64,000 nucleotides of DNA from an uncultured Alistipes sp. (GTDB taxonomy: Bacteria > Bacteroidota > Bacteroidia > Bacteroidales > Rikenellaceae), in assembly GCA_910577475.1 (NCBI GenBank), contig CAJTLJ010000011.1:19856-83855 (forward strand), read 5' to 3'. The notes below the pieces were generated by a model. It did no database searches. It saw only the letters and a program-made list of their open reading frames with translations, and had not been told where the DNA came from. Positions within the stretch are counted from its first letter, which is position 1; each line of letters starts with the position of its first letter. A program made the translations under genes and the position numbers. Shown piece by piece: positions 39,497-48,246 of this stretch.

Positions 39497-42031
39497 ATGG
39501 CAGACAACAAAAAAGCACCGCAGGAGGTCAACTTCGCCGACGCGGTCGCCGAGTCGAAAAGGTATTTCGACGGAGACGAGCTGGCCGCCCAGGTGTGGGT
39601 GACCAAGTACGCTCTGAAGGATTCGTTCGGCCACATTTACGAGAAGTCGCCCGCAGAGATGCACGAACGTATTGCGGCGGAGATCGAGCGAATCGAAAAC
39701 AAATACCCCGCACCCCTGAAGCACGAGGAGATTTTCCACCTGCTCGACCACTTCCGATACGTCATTCCACAGGGCGGCCCGATGACCGGCATCGGCAACA
39801 ACTTTCAGGTGGCCTCCCTCTCGAACTGCTTCGTGATCGGCCATAAGAACCCGGCCGACTCCTACGGCGGCATCTTCCGCATCGACGAGGAGCAGGTGCA
39901 GCTCATGAAGCGGCGTGGCGGAGTGGGTCACGACCTGTCGCATATCCGCCCCACGGGCAGTCCCGTCCTGAACTCAGCCCTCACCTCGACGGGCATCGTC
40001 CCCTTCATGGAGCGTTACTCGAACTCCACGCGCGAGGTGGCGCAGGACGGCCGACGCGGCGCCCTGATGCTCTCGCTCTCCATCAAGCACCCCGACGCCG
40101 AACGATTCATCGACGCCAAGATGGACACCGGTAAAGTAACCGGCGCCAACGTATCGATCAAGATCGATGACGAATTCATGCGCGCAGCCCAGGCCGGAAA
40201 GCCCTATCGCCAGCAGTTCCCCATCGGAGCCGAAAAGCCCCGCTACGAACAGCAGATCGACGCCCGCAAACTCTGGAACAAGATCATCCACAACGCCTGG
40301 AAGTCGGCCGAGCCCGGCGTCCTGTTCTGGGACACCATTCTGCGCGAGAGCGTGCCCGACTGTTATGCCGACGAGGGATTCACCACCGTTTCGACCAACC
40401 CCTGCGGCGAGATCCCCCTCTGCCCCTACGACTCGTGCCGTCTGCTGGCCGTCAACCTGCTGAGCTACGTCGACAAGCCCTTCACGAAGGAGGCCTCGTT
40501 CGACTTCGCCAGGTTCGCCGACCATATTTATAAGGCGATGCACATCATGGACGACATCATCGACCTGGAGCTGGAGAAGGTGGAGCTCATCATCGAGAAG
40601 ATCGCCGCCGACCCCGAGGATGCGGATGTCCGCTCCGTGGAGCTCAACCTCTGGAAAAAGATCCGCACGATGGCGCTCAAGGGCCGCCGCACGGGTCTCG
40701 GCATCACGGCCGAAGGCGACATGCTGGCCGCACTGGGGCTGCGCTACGGCACCCCGGAGGCGATCGACTTCGCCGTCGAAGTTCAGAAGACCCTGGCCGT
40801 AGAGGCCTATCGCGCCTCGGTCCGGATGGCCGCCGAGCGCGGAGCCTTCCCGATCTACGACGCCGAGAAGGAGAAGGACAACCCCATGATCGGCCGCATC
40901 CGCGAAGCCGATCCCGCCCTCTACGAGGAGATGGTGAAGGTGGGCCGCCGCAACATCGCCATGCTGACAATCGCCCCCACGGGAACCACCTCGCTCATGT
41001 CGCAGACCACCTCGGGCATCGAACCGGTGTTCCGCACGGTCTACAAGCGCCGCCGCAAGATCAACCCCTCGGACCAGAACGCCAAGGTGGACTACGTGGA
41101 CGAGACGGGCGAAAAGTTCCAGGAGTACAACGTCTACCACCATAATTTCGTCAAGTGGCTCGAGGCCAACGGCTACGACACGGCGAAGCTGGAGAACATC
41201 TCGGACGAGGAGCTGAACCGCTGGATCGAGGCCTCGCCCTACCACGGCGCCACGGCCAACGACATCGACTGGGTGGCTAAGGTGAAGATGCAGGGCGCCA
41301 TCCAGAAGTGGGTCGACCACTCGATCTCGGTGACGGTCAACCTGCCGAACAACGTCACCGAAGCGCTGGTGGCCGATGTCTACCGCACCGCCTGGGAGTG
41401 CGGCTGCAAGGGCGTGACGGTCTATCGCGACGGCTGCCGCTCGGGTGTGCTGATCGAGAAGAAGAAGGAGACGAAAAAGGAGGAGGCCCGCAACAACAAG
41501 CGTCCCAAGTCGATTCCGGCCGACATCGTCCGTTTCAAGAACGGGTCGGAGGATTGGATCGCTTTCGTCGGTCTGCAGGACGGCCATCCCTACGAGATCT
41601 TCACCGGCAAGATCGAGGAGGACGCCATGTACATCCCGCCCAAGATCACCTCGGGCCACATCATCAAGGTGCGCGAGGAGGACGGATCGAAGCGCTACGA
41701 CTTCCAGTACCGGGACCGCTACGGCTACACGAACACCATCGGCGGCATCTCGCGTCTGTTCGACGAGGAGTTCTGGAACTACGCCAAGCTGATCTCTGGC
41801 GTGCTGCGCCAGCGCATGCCCATCGAAAACGTCGTCTCGCTCATCGAGTCGCTCCACCTGAACAGCGCCAGCATCAACACCTGGAAGACCGGCGTGGAGC
41901 GTGCACTGAAGCGTTACATCGTCGACGGCACCAAGCACAAGGGCAAGTGCCCGCACTGCGGCCAGGAGACGATGGCCTATCAGAACGGCTGCCTGACCTG
42001 CATGTCCTGCGGCTATTCGAAGTGCGGTTGA
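39497..42031 (+). CDS. nrdJ: Adenosylcobalamin-dependent ribonucleotide reductase (class II)
   Basis: Makes deoxyribonucleotides using vitamin B12 as radical source, with or without oxygen. The 844-aa protein has the class II landmarks MKRRGGVGHDLSHIRPTGSPV, STNPCGEIPLCPYDSCRL (active-site Cys) and TIAPTGTTSLMSQTTSGIEPVF. The C-terminal zinc-ribbon-like tail CPHCGQETMAYQNGCLTCMSCGYSKCG supplies the redox cysteine pair. Length fits NrdJ. A weak CATCTTTG box at 39433-39440 may drive it. No cobalamin riboswitch is recognisable in the 130-bp leader. Confidence 0.95.
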   Translation: MADNKKAPQEVNFADAVAESKRYFDGDELAAQVWVTKYALKDSFGHIYEKSPAEMHERIAAEIERIENKYPAPLKHEEIFHLLDHFRYVIPQGGPMTGIGNNFQVASLSNCFVIGHKNPADSYGGIFRIDEEQVQLMKRRGGVGHDLSHIRPTGSPVLNSALTSTGIVPFMERYSNSTREVAQDGRRGALMLSLSIKHPDAERFIDAKMDTGKVTGANVSIKIDDEFMRAAQAGKPYRQQFPIGAEKPRYEQQIDARKLWNKIIHNAWKSAEPGVLFWDTILRESVPDCYADEGFTTVSTNPCGEIPLCPYDSCRLLAVNLLSYVDKPFTKEASFDFARFADHIYKAMHIMDDIIDLELEKVELIIEKIAADPEDADVRSVELNLWKKIRTMALKGRRTGLGITAEGDMLAALGLRYGTPEAIDFAVEVQKTLAVEAYRASVRMAAERGAFPIYDAEKEKDNPMIGRIREADPALYEEMVKVGRRNIAMLTIAPTGTTSLMSQTTSGIEPVFRTVYKRRRKINPSDQNAKVDYVDETGEKFQEYNVYHHNFVKWLEANGYDTAKLENISDEELNRWIEASPYHGATANDIDWVAKVKMQGAIQKWVDHSISVTVNLPNNVTEALVADVYRTAWECGCKGVTVYRDGCRSGVLIEKKKETKKEEARNNKRPKSIPADIVRFKNGSEDWIAFVGLQDGHPYEIFTGKIEEDAMYIPPKITSGHIIKVREEDGSKRYDFQYRDRYGYTNTIGGISRLFDEEFWNYAKLISGVLRQRMPIENVVSLIESLHLNSASINTWKTGVERALKRYIVDGTKHKGKCPHCGQETMAYQNGCLTCMSCGYSKCG

Positions 42032-42048
42032 TCTCCTCACCCTGTTCC

Positions 42049-42088
42049 GCGAAGCCCGAAACATACAGTTTTCGGGCTTCGCCGTTTT
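42049..42088 (+). terminator. Terminator of nrdJ
   Basis: A perfect 13-bp stem (42049-42061 with 42070-42082, 8-nt loop) followed by CGTTTT. Confidence 0.78.
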
Positions 42089-42135
42089 CGAAAGGCACTA
42101 ATTTTGAGGGATATTTCGCATATTTGTACGTTTTT

Positions 42136-42168
42136 TTTGTCAGCATTTGTGAAAAAACATTATCTTTG
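42136..42168 (+). promoter_or_regulatory. Promoter of the OmpA-family gene
   Basis: TTTG at 42136-42139 and TATCTTTG at 42161-42168, 21 bp apart, about 49 bp before the ATG. Expected to be strong. Confidence 0.65.
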
Positions 42169-42216
42169 TCGCGTAAACTGTCAAAAAAACATATTAAAAC
42201 TAAAAGAATAGCGATT

Positions 42217-43371
42217 ATGAAAAAACTTTTTCTTCTGGCATTGTGCACGGTTTTCGCCGCAAGTACGTTCGCCCAAGAGAATGAAGCTCCGGCCAAAAAG
42301 CCCAGCGTCAAAGGGTTCGTATCGAATGGCTTCTGGGACAACTGGGAGATCTCGGTAGGCGCAGGTCCCGCTACCGAGAATATCCACAACAATTTCGGCA
42401 CGGGCGACCACGGCTCCTTCTGGCACCGCATCGGCTGGGAGGCCAACGTATCGGCCGCCAAGTGGTTCCACCCGGTATTCGGTGCCCGTCTGCAGCTGCA
42501 GGGCGGTCAGTTCAAAAACTGGCGCACGGCTCTTTCGGAGTCTCCCGAGTTCTCGCCGGCTCTCTTCGTACACGCCGACTTCATGGTGAACCTGTCGAAC
42601 TGGATCGGCGGCTATCGCGAGGATCGCGTCTACTACGCCGTTCCCTTCTTCGGTTTCGGTTATCAGACCCTCGAATTCACCGATTCGGCCCAGAGCCACG
42701 GTGCCCTCAGAAACGACAGCTACGCCTTCACCGCCGGTTTGCTGAACAAGTTCCGCGCAAGCAAGTGCATCGATATCAACCTCGAGCTCAAGTGGTGGTA
42801 CTATCCCGAGGAGGGACACTCCATGGATGACAACGGCAAGTCGATCTGCGCCTACAGCGCCACGGCCGGTATCACCTACCGCTTCAACAAGCGCAACTGG
42901 AACCGCGAGTTCGTCTACACCGGTCCCGACGCTGCCGCCTACGCAGCCATGGTAGCCGAGAAGGATGCCGCCATCGCCGCTGCCGTTGCCGAGGCCGAGC
43001 GTCTGCGCGCCGCCGCCAACAAGCCCGCACAGGTCGTAGAGAAGCCCGTTTACCTGACCGGCAAGAGCATCACCTTCTTCGAGATCGGCAAGACCACCCT
43101 TTCCGAGAAGGAGAAGGTTCGTCTGAACATCACCGCCGAGCAGATCAAGAAGAGCCCCGCCGACAAGGTATACCACATCCAGGGCCACGCCGATCCGCAG
43201 ACCGGCAGCGCCGCCCGGAACCAGAAGCTCTCCGAGGCTCGTGCCAAGGCCGTTTACGACTACCTGATTTCACAGGGCGTAGATGCCAAGCAGCTCGACT
43301 ACAAGGGTCTGGGTTCGACCGTCGAGCCGTTCTCCTCGCCCGCAACCAACCGTGTAACCATCACCGAATAA
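42217..43371 (+). CDS. OmpA family outer-membrane protein
   Basis: 384-aa porin-like protein anchoring the outer membrane to peptidoglycan. It has a signal peptide (1-19, cleaved at FAQ), an eight-strand-type beta-barrel (about 30-240), an Ala/Glu-rich linker (AAYAAMVAEKDAAIAAAVAEAERLRAAANKPA) and a C-terminal OmpA domain. That domain contains SITFFEIGKTTLSEKEKVRLN and HADPQTGSAARNQKLSEARAKAVYDYLISQGV, with the Asp/Arg pair for diaminopimelate binding. The ATG at 42217 is chosen because the longer frame runs back through nrdJ. Strong promoter and terminator suggest an abundant protein. Confidence 0.93.
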   Translation: MKKLFLLALCTVFAASTFAQENEAPAKKPSVKGFVSNGFWDNWEISVGAGPATENIHNNFGTGDHGSFWHRIGWEANVSAAKWFHPVFGARLQLQGGQFKNWRTALSESPEFSPALFVHADFMVNLSNWIGGYREDRVYYAVPFFGFGYQTLEFTDSAQSHGALRNDSYAFTAGLLNKFRASKCIDINLELKWWYYPEEGHSMDDNGKSICAYSATAGITYRFNKRNWNREFVYTGPDAAAYAAMVAEKDAAIAAAVAEAERLRAAANKPAQVVEKPVYLTGKSITFFEIGKTTLSEKEKVRLNITAEQIKKSPADKVYHIQGHADPQTGSAARNQKLSEARAKAVYDYLISQGVDAKQLDYKGLGSTVEPFSSPATNRVTITE

Positions 43372-43394
43372 TCGCAGGCTAACACGACATATCG

Positions 43395-43430
43395 AACCGC
43401 CGTCCTTCGAAAAGGACGGCGGTTTCTTAT
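43395..43430 (+). terminator. Terminator of the OmpA-family gene
   Basis: AACCGCCGTCCTT-CGAA-AAGGACGGCGGTT, a perfect 13-bp stem with tetraloop, followed by TCTTATT. Confidence 0.85.
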
Positions 43431-43548
43431 TGCAGTGGATTGCCGACATGAAATGCCGGGGAGAAGCGCACAATGCGGAAAGGCAACAGAACAATCGTGC
43501 ATTGTGAATTAAAAAATACCCTTGATTTCGATTATCGATTATTTTTCC

Positions 43549-43556
43549 TACCTTTA
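43549..43556 (+). promoter_or_regulatory. -7-like box of recF
   Basis: TACCTTTA, one mismatch from TAnnTTTG, 33 bp before the recF ATG. Confidence 0.4.
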
Positions 43557-43588
43557 CACTCCCGAAACCTCTTCAGAACAGATAGAAA

Positions 43589-44677
43589 ATGTATTTGCGC
43601 AAACTGTCGCTGGTGAATTTCAAGAACCTGGCCCAGGCGGAGTTCTCGCTGGGCGAGGGGATTAACTGCTTCGTGGGAAACAACGGAGCGGGAAAGACCA
43701 ACGTGATCGACGCCATCTACTACCTCTCGATGTGCAAGTCCTCGCTCGCCACGACCGACGGGCAGAACATCCTCCACGATGCGGAGTTCTTCGTCGTGGA
43801 GGGGCACTACACCTCCGACGAGGAGAAGAGCGAGACGATCGCCTGCACCTTCTCCCGCAAAGGAGGCAAGATGCTGAAGCGCAACGGCAAGGAGTACGAG
43901 CGGCTGGCCGACCACGTGGGGGTGATTCCGGTGGTGATCGTCTCGCCGGCCGACGCCTCGCTGATCTCGGACGCCGCCGACGAACGGCGACGCTACCTCA
44001 ACGGATTCATCTCGCAGCTCGACCGCAGCTATCTGCAAGCCGTCATACGTTACAACGCCGTACTGGGCGAGCGGAACAAACTGCTGAAAATCTCGTCGGA
44101 CGAAGACATGCTGCTGATCTACGACCGGCAGCTCACCGAACACGCCCGCACCATCCACCGGCTGCGCCGGGAGTATGTCGAACGGCTGCAACCGCTGGCG
44201 GCAGAGTTCTACCGCACCCTCTCGGACGACCGCGAGCAGGTGACGCTCGACTACCGTTCGGAGCTCAACGACGCGCCGCTCGAGGAGATCCTCCTGCGCA
44301 ACCGTCAGCGCGACCTCGTGAACCAGTTCACCGCGTCGGGGGTTCATCGCGACGATCTGATCCTGAAGATCGGCGGCTATCCCCTCCGCAAGTACGGTTC
44401 GCAGGGGCAGCAGAAATCCTTCCTGATCGCCCTGAAACTGGCGCAATACGCCGTCGTGGCCGAGCAGAAGGGGGAGCGGCCGCTGCTGCTGCTCGACGAT
44501 CTGTTCGACAAGCTGGATGCCGGCCGCGTCACGCAGCTGCTGCGTCTGGTAGCTGGACCGGTGTTCGGCCAGATCGCCATCACGGACTGCAACCCCACCC
44601 GCCTGCGCACCATCCTCGACAAGGCTTGCGTGCCCTACCGACTCTTCACGGTCGACGGAGGGACCGTAACCCCATGA
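43589..44677 (+). CDS. recF: DNA replication and repair protein RecF
   Basis: SMC-like ATPase that helps load RecA at gaps. The 362-aa protein has YLRKLSLVNFKNL, Walker A VGNNGAGKTNVIDAIYYLS (29-37 core), the RecF signature GSQGQQKSFLIALKLAQY and Walker B LLLLDDLFDKLD. It contains only short coiled segments, as in RecF and unlike RecN or SMC. Its stop overlaps the start of the DUF721 gene (ATGA). dnaN and gyrB are not adjacent. Confidence 0.95.
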   Translation: MYLRKLSLVNFKNLAQAEFSLGEGINCFVGNNGAGKTNVIDAIYYLSMCKSSLATTDGQNILHDAEFFVVEGHYTSDEEKSETIACTFSRKGGKMLKRNGKEYERLADHVGVIPVVIVSPADASLISDAADERRRYLNGFISQLDRSYLQAVIRYNAVLGERNKLLKISSDEDMLLIYDRQLTEHARTIHRLRREYVERLQPLAAEFYRTLSDDREQVTLDYRSELNDAPLEEILLRNRQRDLVNQFTASGVHRDDLILKIGGYPLRKYGSQGQQKSFLIALKLAQYAVVAEQKGERPLLLLDDLFDKLDAGRVTQLLRLVAGPVFGQIAITDCNPTRLRTILDKACVPYRLFTVDGGTVTP

Positions 44678-44964
44678 GACGGACGAAGACCCTGCTGATG
44701 GGCGACCTGCTGAAGGAGTTCTTCAGCCGCCCCTACATCGCGGCCAAAGTGGCCGAAGGGAAGCTTCCCGACACCTGGCGCGAAATCGTCGGAGAGCGGG
44801 CCGCGGCCGAGACCGTTGAACTGAAGCTCGAAAACCGGGTGCTCTACGTCCGGATCCGGTCGAGCATCCTGCGTTCGGAGCTCTTCTACCAGCGCGAGGC
44901 CCTGCGTCGCGAAATCAACGAACGCTCGGGAGTCAAGTTCGTGAATGTGGTCATCATCCGATAA
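44674..44964 (+). CDS. DUF721 (DciA-like) protein
   Basis: 96-aa protein overlapping recF by 4 bp. The pattern LLKEFFSRPYIAAKVAEGKLPDTWREIVGERAAAETVELKLENRVLYVRIRSSILRSEL matches DUF721, the family containing the DnaB-helicase loader DciA. The recF coupling fits a role in replication initiation, but loader activity in Bacteroidota is inference. It is short and lacks a long disordered tail. No start alternative. Confidence 0.82.
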   Translation: MRRTKTLLMGDLLKEFFSRPYIAAKVAEGKLPDTWREIVGERAAAETVELKLENRVLYVRIRSSILRSELFYQREALRREINERSGVKFVNVVIIR

Positions 44965-45021
44965 AAGCCGCTGCCCGCGGCATTTTTTTCGCACTTTTTC
45001 CCGATTTCAGAAAATTTTAGC

Positions 45022-45029
45022 TAACTTTG
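45022..45029 (+). promoter_or_regulatory. -7 box upstream of the TPR/ribH pair
   Basis: TAACTTTG, a perfect TAnnTTTG, 56 bp before the ATG at 45086. Confidence 0.5.
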
Positions 45030-45085
45030 CAAATTAGCAAAGAGATGCTTACAAGCAAAAAACCGAAAAAAAATAAATTATCACT

Positions 45086-45775
45086 ATGGCAAAAGAGCAA
45101 ATTACGAAACCCGAAGAGGTGACGTTGGAGAACGCGATGAGCAAAACCGAACAATTCTTCGAGCAGAATTCGAAATCCGTCAGCTACCTGCTGCTGGTCC
45201 TGATCGTGCTGGCCGGCTGCATCTTCGGCTACAAGAAACTGGTGGCCGAGCCCCGCAACGAAAAGGCGGCCGAGCTGATCGCGCAGGCCGAGGTCCGTTT
45301 CGGCGAGGAAAATCCCGATTTCCAGCTCGCCCTGGAGGGCGACGCCAACGGCGCCGGCTTCCTCGACGTCATCGAGCAGTACGGCTCCACCCCCTCGGGC
45401 AATCTCGCCAAGCACTGCGCCGGCATCTGCTACCTGAAGCTGGGCGACCTGGAGAATGCCGCCGCATACCTCTCCAAGTACGCACCCGTGAAGGGGCTGC
45501 CCGGAGCCATCGTCAACGCCCAGAATCTGGGTCTGCAAGGCGACATCGCCTTCGAGCAGGGCGACAAAGCCGCTGCCGTGAAGTTCTACGAGAAGGCCGT
45601 GGCCGCCGCCGACAACAACTACACCGCTCCCCTCTACCTCCGCAAGGCCGGCATCGCCGAGCAGGCACAGGGCCGTGCGAAGCAGGCCGAGGCCTATTTC
45701 CAGCGTATCCTGACCGAGTACCCCGCTTCGTCGGAGGCTCGTGAGGCCGAGAAACTGATCGGTTCGAACAACTAA
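45086..45775 (+). CDS. Membrane-anchored tetratricopeptide protein (YfgM-like)
   Basis: 229-aa protein with a cytoplasmic N-terminus, one transmembrane helix (about 33-50, SYLLLVLIVLAGCIFGYKKL) and about four TPR-like helical pairs (NLAKHCAGICYLKLGDLENAAAYL, QGDKAAAVKFYEKAVAAADNNY, QGRAKQAEAYFQRILTEYPAS). The architecture is like YfgM, a partner of the Sec translocon, but no function is shown here. It lies 16 bp upstream of ribH, a pairing I recall from Bacteroidota genomes. Confidence 0.85.
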   Translation: MAKEQITKPEEVTLENAMSKTEQFFEQNSKSVSYLLLVLIVLAGCIFGYKKLVAEPRNEKAAELIAQAEVRFGEENPDFQLALEGDANGAGFLDVIEQYGSTPSGNLAKHCAGICYLKLGDLENAAAYLSKYAPVKGLPGAIVNAQNLGLQGDIAFEQGDKAAAVKFYEKAVAAADNNYTAPLYLRKAGIAEQAQGRAKQAEAYFQRILTEYPASSEAREAEKLIGSNN

Positions 45776-45791
45776 TCTCCACCCCGACCGC

Positions 45792-46295
45792 ATGACCCGG
45801 ATCCCTACCGCCCCGCATCGTCGCAAGCTGCCCGCAGCCGACGAAATGGCCTTCGGAATCGTCGTTTCGGAGCTTAACGGAGAGATCACGGAACTGATGC
45901 TCGAAGAGGCCGTGCGCACCCTACGCGAAGCCGGTTGTCCGGAGCTCAATATCCAGATCAAATATGTTCCCGAACTGTTCGATCTGGCGATGGGCGTACA
46001 ATGCTTCGCCGAATACACCGATGTGGACGCCGTGCTGCTGATCGGCTGCCGGATCCGGCAGGAGTCGCACACCGATCCGCTGCCGGCACTCATGCAGAGC
46101 ATCGGGCAGATCCAGATTCAGTGGAACATGCCCTGCGCCTGGGGAATCGTCGAAGCCGGCGACCGCAGCGAAGCCTACGAGCGAAGCGATCGCGGAGCCT
46201 GGGCTGCCGCAGCAGCGATCCGGATGGTTCATCTCCAGATCGAGATGGAGGCCGCATCGCCCAACAGCACCCCCGACCGCCGGAATCTGAACTGA
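45792..46295 (+). CDS. ribH: 6,7-dimethyl-8-ribityllumazine synthase-like protein, atypical active site
   Basis: Lumazine synthase fold by overall pattern: FGIVVSELNGEITELMLEEAVRTL, then VP.LF, VDAVLLIGCRIR and a C-terminal AAAAIRMVHL helix. 167 aa, normal length. Several signature residues differ: the aromatic residue before the first Asn is Leu28; the PG[AS]FE loop reads PELFD (60-64); the RG[DE]TPHF[DE] loop reads RQESHTD (89-95, one residue shorter but His93 kept); the LTT[DE] segment is GIVEAGD; and the GNKG loop is SDRG. It may be a diverged enzyme or a structural paralogue. Co-transcribed with the TPR gene and followed by a strong terminator. Confidence 0.7.
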   Translation: MTRIPTAPHRRKLPAADEMAFGIVVSELNGEITELMLEEAVRTLREAGCPELNIQIKYVPELFDLAMGVQCFAEYTDVDAVLLIGCRIRQESHTDPLPALMQSIGQIQIQWNMPCAWGIVEAGDRSEAYERSDRGAWAAAAAIRMVHLQIEMEAASPNSTPDRRNLN

Positions 46296-46308
46296 GCCGC
46301 CGTCACCG

Positions 46309-46349
46309 AAAGCGCGTGCATCGAAGTCGATTTCGATGCACGCGCTTTT
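46309..46349 (+). terminator. Terminator of ribH
   Basis: A perfect 17-bp stem (46309-46325 with 46332-46348) carrying terminal AAA/TTT pairs and ending in TTTT, 14 bp after the stop. Confidence 0.82.
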
Positions 46350-46376
46350 GCATGCAATTTGCCCGGAGCGGTCGGT

Positions 46377-47435
46377 ATGAAAGCATATTCCTTTATCGCG
46401 ACGGCGCTCGCCGCCGCACTCGCCGCCGGCGCACTCCGGGCGCAAGCCTGTACGCGCGTCCTCTATCAAGGACCCGCAGAGACGGTTCTTACGGGGCGGA
46501 CCATGGACTGGAAAGAAGATCCGGAGAGCCGGCTGTGGCTCTTTCCGCGCGGCATGCACCGCAGCGGGGCGGCCGGAGAGAACTCGCTCGAATGGGTCTC
46601 GAAATACGGGAGCGTCATCACGTCGGCCTACGATATCTGCACCACGGACGGCATGAACGAAAAGGGGCTGGCGGCCAATCTGCTCTGGCTCGCCGAGTCG
46701 GTCTTCCCCATCCCGGATGCAAACAGAAAAGCCCTCTCCGTATCCATCTGGGCCCAGTACGTGCTGGATTGCTTCGCTACGGTCGCCGAGGTCGTAGAGC
46801 GCTTCTCGACCGGCGATCTCGATGTCGTGTCCGACTGGATGCCCGACGGCTCGCGGCCGGCGACCCTCCATCTGTCGATCTCCGACGCCACGGGCGACAG
46901 CGCCATCTTCGAATACATCGGCGGGAAACTCGCCATCCACCACGACCGCGCCTACACGGTCATGACCAATTCGCCCGTCTTCGAGCAGCAGCTGGCTCTG
47001 GACGACTACTGGAACGGGATCGGCGGGCTCGTCTTCCTGCCGGGAACCAACCGGGCCGCCGACCGGTTCGTCCGCGCCTCCTTCTATATCGGAGCCGTCC
47101 CCCGAACCGACGACATCCGCTATGCCGCAGCAGCCCTCACCGGCATCATCCGCAACGTATCCGTGCCGCTGGGCATTCGCACGCCGAACGAACCGAACAT
47201 CTCCTCGACCCGATGGCGCACGATGGCCGACCAGAAAAACCGAATCTACTATTACGAATCGACCCTCGATCCGGCCCTGATCCGGATCGACTTCGGCGAG
47301 CTGGACTTCTCGGACGGCGCTCCCGTCCGCTGCCTCGACCCGAAAAAGAGCCGCCCGGTGCTCGCGAACAGCGCCGCCGAATTCGTTCCGGCCGCCCCGT
47401 TCCGCTTTCAGGCCGTCACGGGCGGCCGCTCATAG
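46377..47435 (+). CDS. Choloylglycine hydrolase family amidase (bile salt hydrolase / penicillin V acylase-like)
   Basis: Exported N-terminal nucleophile amidohydrolase of 352 aa. A signal peptide of 24 residues ends AQA and cleavage exposes Cys25 as the mature N-terminal nucleophile. In mature numbering Arg17 and Asp20 (GRTMDW) are in the canonical places, and NEKGLAANLLWL and MTNSPVFEQQL supply the Asn-bearing loops. Whether the substrate is conjugated bile acids, N-acyl-homoserine lactones or penicillin V cannot be told from sequence. It sits alone between the ribH terminator and a convergent phosphatase gene. Confidence 0.88.
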   Translation: MKAYSFIATALAAALAAGALRAQACTRVLYQGPAETVLTGRTMDWKEDPESRLWLFPRGMHRSGAAGENSLEWVSKYGSVITSAYDICTTDGMNEKGLAANLLWLAESVFPIPDANRKALSVSIWAQYVLDCFATVAEVVERFSTGDLDVVSDWMPDGSRPATLHLSISDATGDSAIFEYIGGKLAIHHDRAYTVMTNSPVFEQQLALDDYWNGIGGLVFLPGTNRAADRFVRASFYIGAVPRTDDIRYAAAALTGIIRNVSVPLGIRTPNEPNISSTRWRTMADQKNRIYYYESTLDPALIRIDFGELDFSDGAPVRCLDPKKSRPVLANSAAEFVPAAPFRFQAVTGGRS

Positions 47436-47453
47436 CACCGATAGAGAGTCCGA

Positions 47454-48107
47454 TCAACAGCCCAAAAGGTCCAGCAGCCGGTCCGGGCGATCGATGATGG
47501 CATCGGCCTCCGCTCCGACCAGCTCTTCGCGGCTGCGGAACCCCCAGGTCACCCCCACCGACCGGATACCGGCCGCACGGGCCGCCTGCACGTCGATTGC
47601 CGAATCGCCCACGTGCACCGCCTCGCCGGCCGAAAGACCGGTCCGGCGCAGAATGTCGAGATCGACGGCAGGGTCGGGCTTGAGCGGCACGTCGGGCCGC
47701 TGTCCCGAGACGACCGCGAAGGGGATATCGGGAAAAAAGAGCCGCACCAGCTTCTCCGTGCCGGCCTGGAACTTGTTCGAGGCGACGGCCAGCCGCATGC
47801 CGCGGGCGTGCAGTTCGGCCAGCAGTTCCGGAATCCCGGCATAAGGGGTGGTGCGGGCATCGATGTGGTCCGTATAGTAGGAGACGAAATCCCGCCGGGC
47901 GGCCTCGACCGTATAGGGATTGCGCAGCGGCTCGGGCAGCGCCCGCTCCACCAGCCGCATAATCCCGTTCCCGACGAAACGGCGGTACTCCTCCAGCGAG
48001 TGCTGGGGCAGACCCCGCAGGGCCAGCACGGCATTGCAGGCGACGGCCAGGTCCCCGAGCGTATCGAGCAGCGTACCGTCCAGATCGAAGATAATCAGTT
48101 TGGTCAT
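47454..48107 (-). CDS. HAD-family hydrolase, phosphoglycolate phosphatase-like
   Basis: 217-aa HAD subclass IA phosphatase. Motif I is IIFDLDGTLLDT (nucleophile Asp9 region), motif II is LAVASNKF, motif III has LKPDP and motif IV HVGDSAIDVQAA. The helical cap fits Gph/PGP-type enzymes. The ATG at 48107 places the Asp at the family's usual position; an upstream in-frame start adds nine residues and is less likely. Exact substrate unknown. Confidence 0.85.
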   Translation of the reverse strand: MTKLIIFDLDGTLLDTLGDLAVACNAVLALRGLPQHSLEEYRRFVGNGIMRLVERALPEPLRNPYTVEAARRDFVSYYTDHIDARTTPYAGIPELLAELHARGMRLAVASNKFQAGTEKLVRLFFPDIPFAVVSGQRPDVPLKPDPAVDLDILRRTGLSAGEAVHVGDSAIDVQAARAAGIRSVGVTWGFRSREELVGAEADAIIDRPDRLLDLLGC

Positions 48108-48213
48108 ATCCGTTTCCTCATTTTCTGCGTGCAAAAATAGCGAAAAAGGGCGTAAGTTGCAACGATTCGCGCCCTTCGGAGGGAGGACGGATCGGGTTCC
48201 CGTTTATTTTCGC

Positions 48214-48221
48214 TAACTTTC
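48214..48221 (+). promoter_or_regulatory. -7-like box of the cyd operon
   Basis: TAACTTTC, one mismatch from consensus, 26 bp before the DUF4492 ATG. No obvious oxygen-regulator palindrome is seen. Confidence 0.4.
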
Positions 48222-48246
48222 GCTCTGCGACGAAGATTTACGAAAG

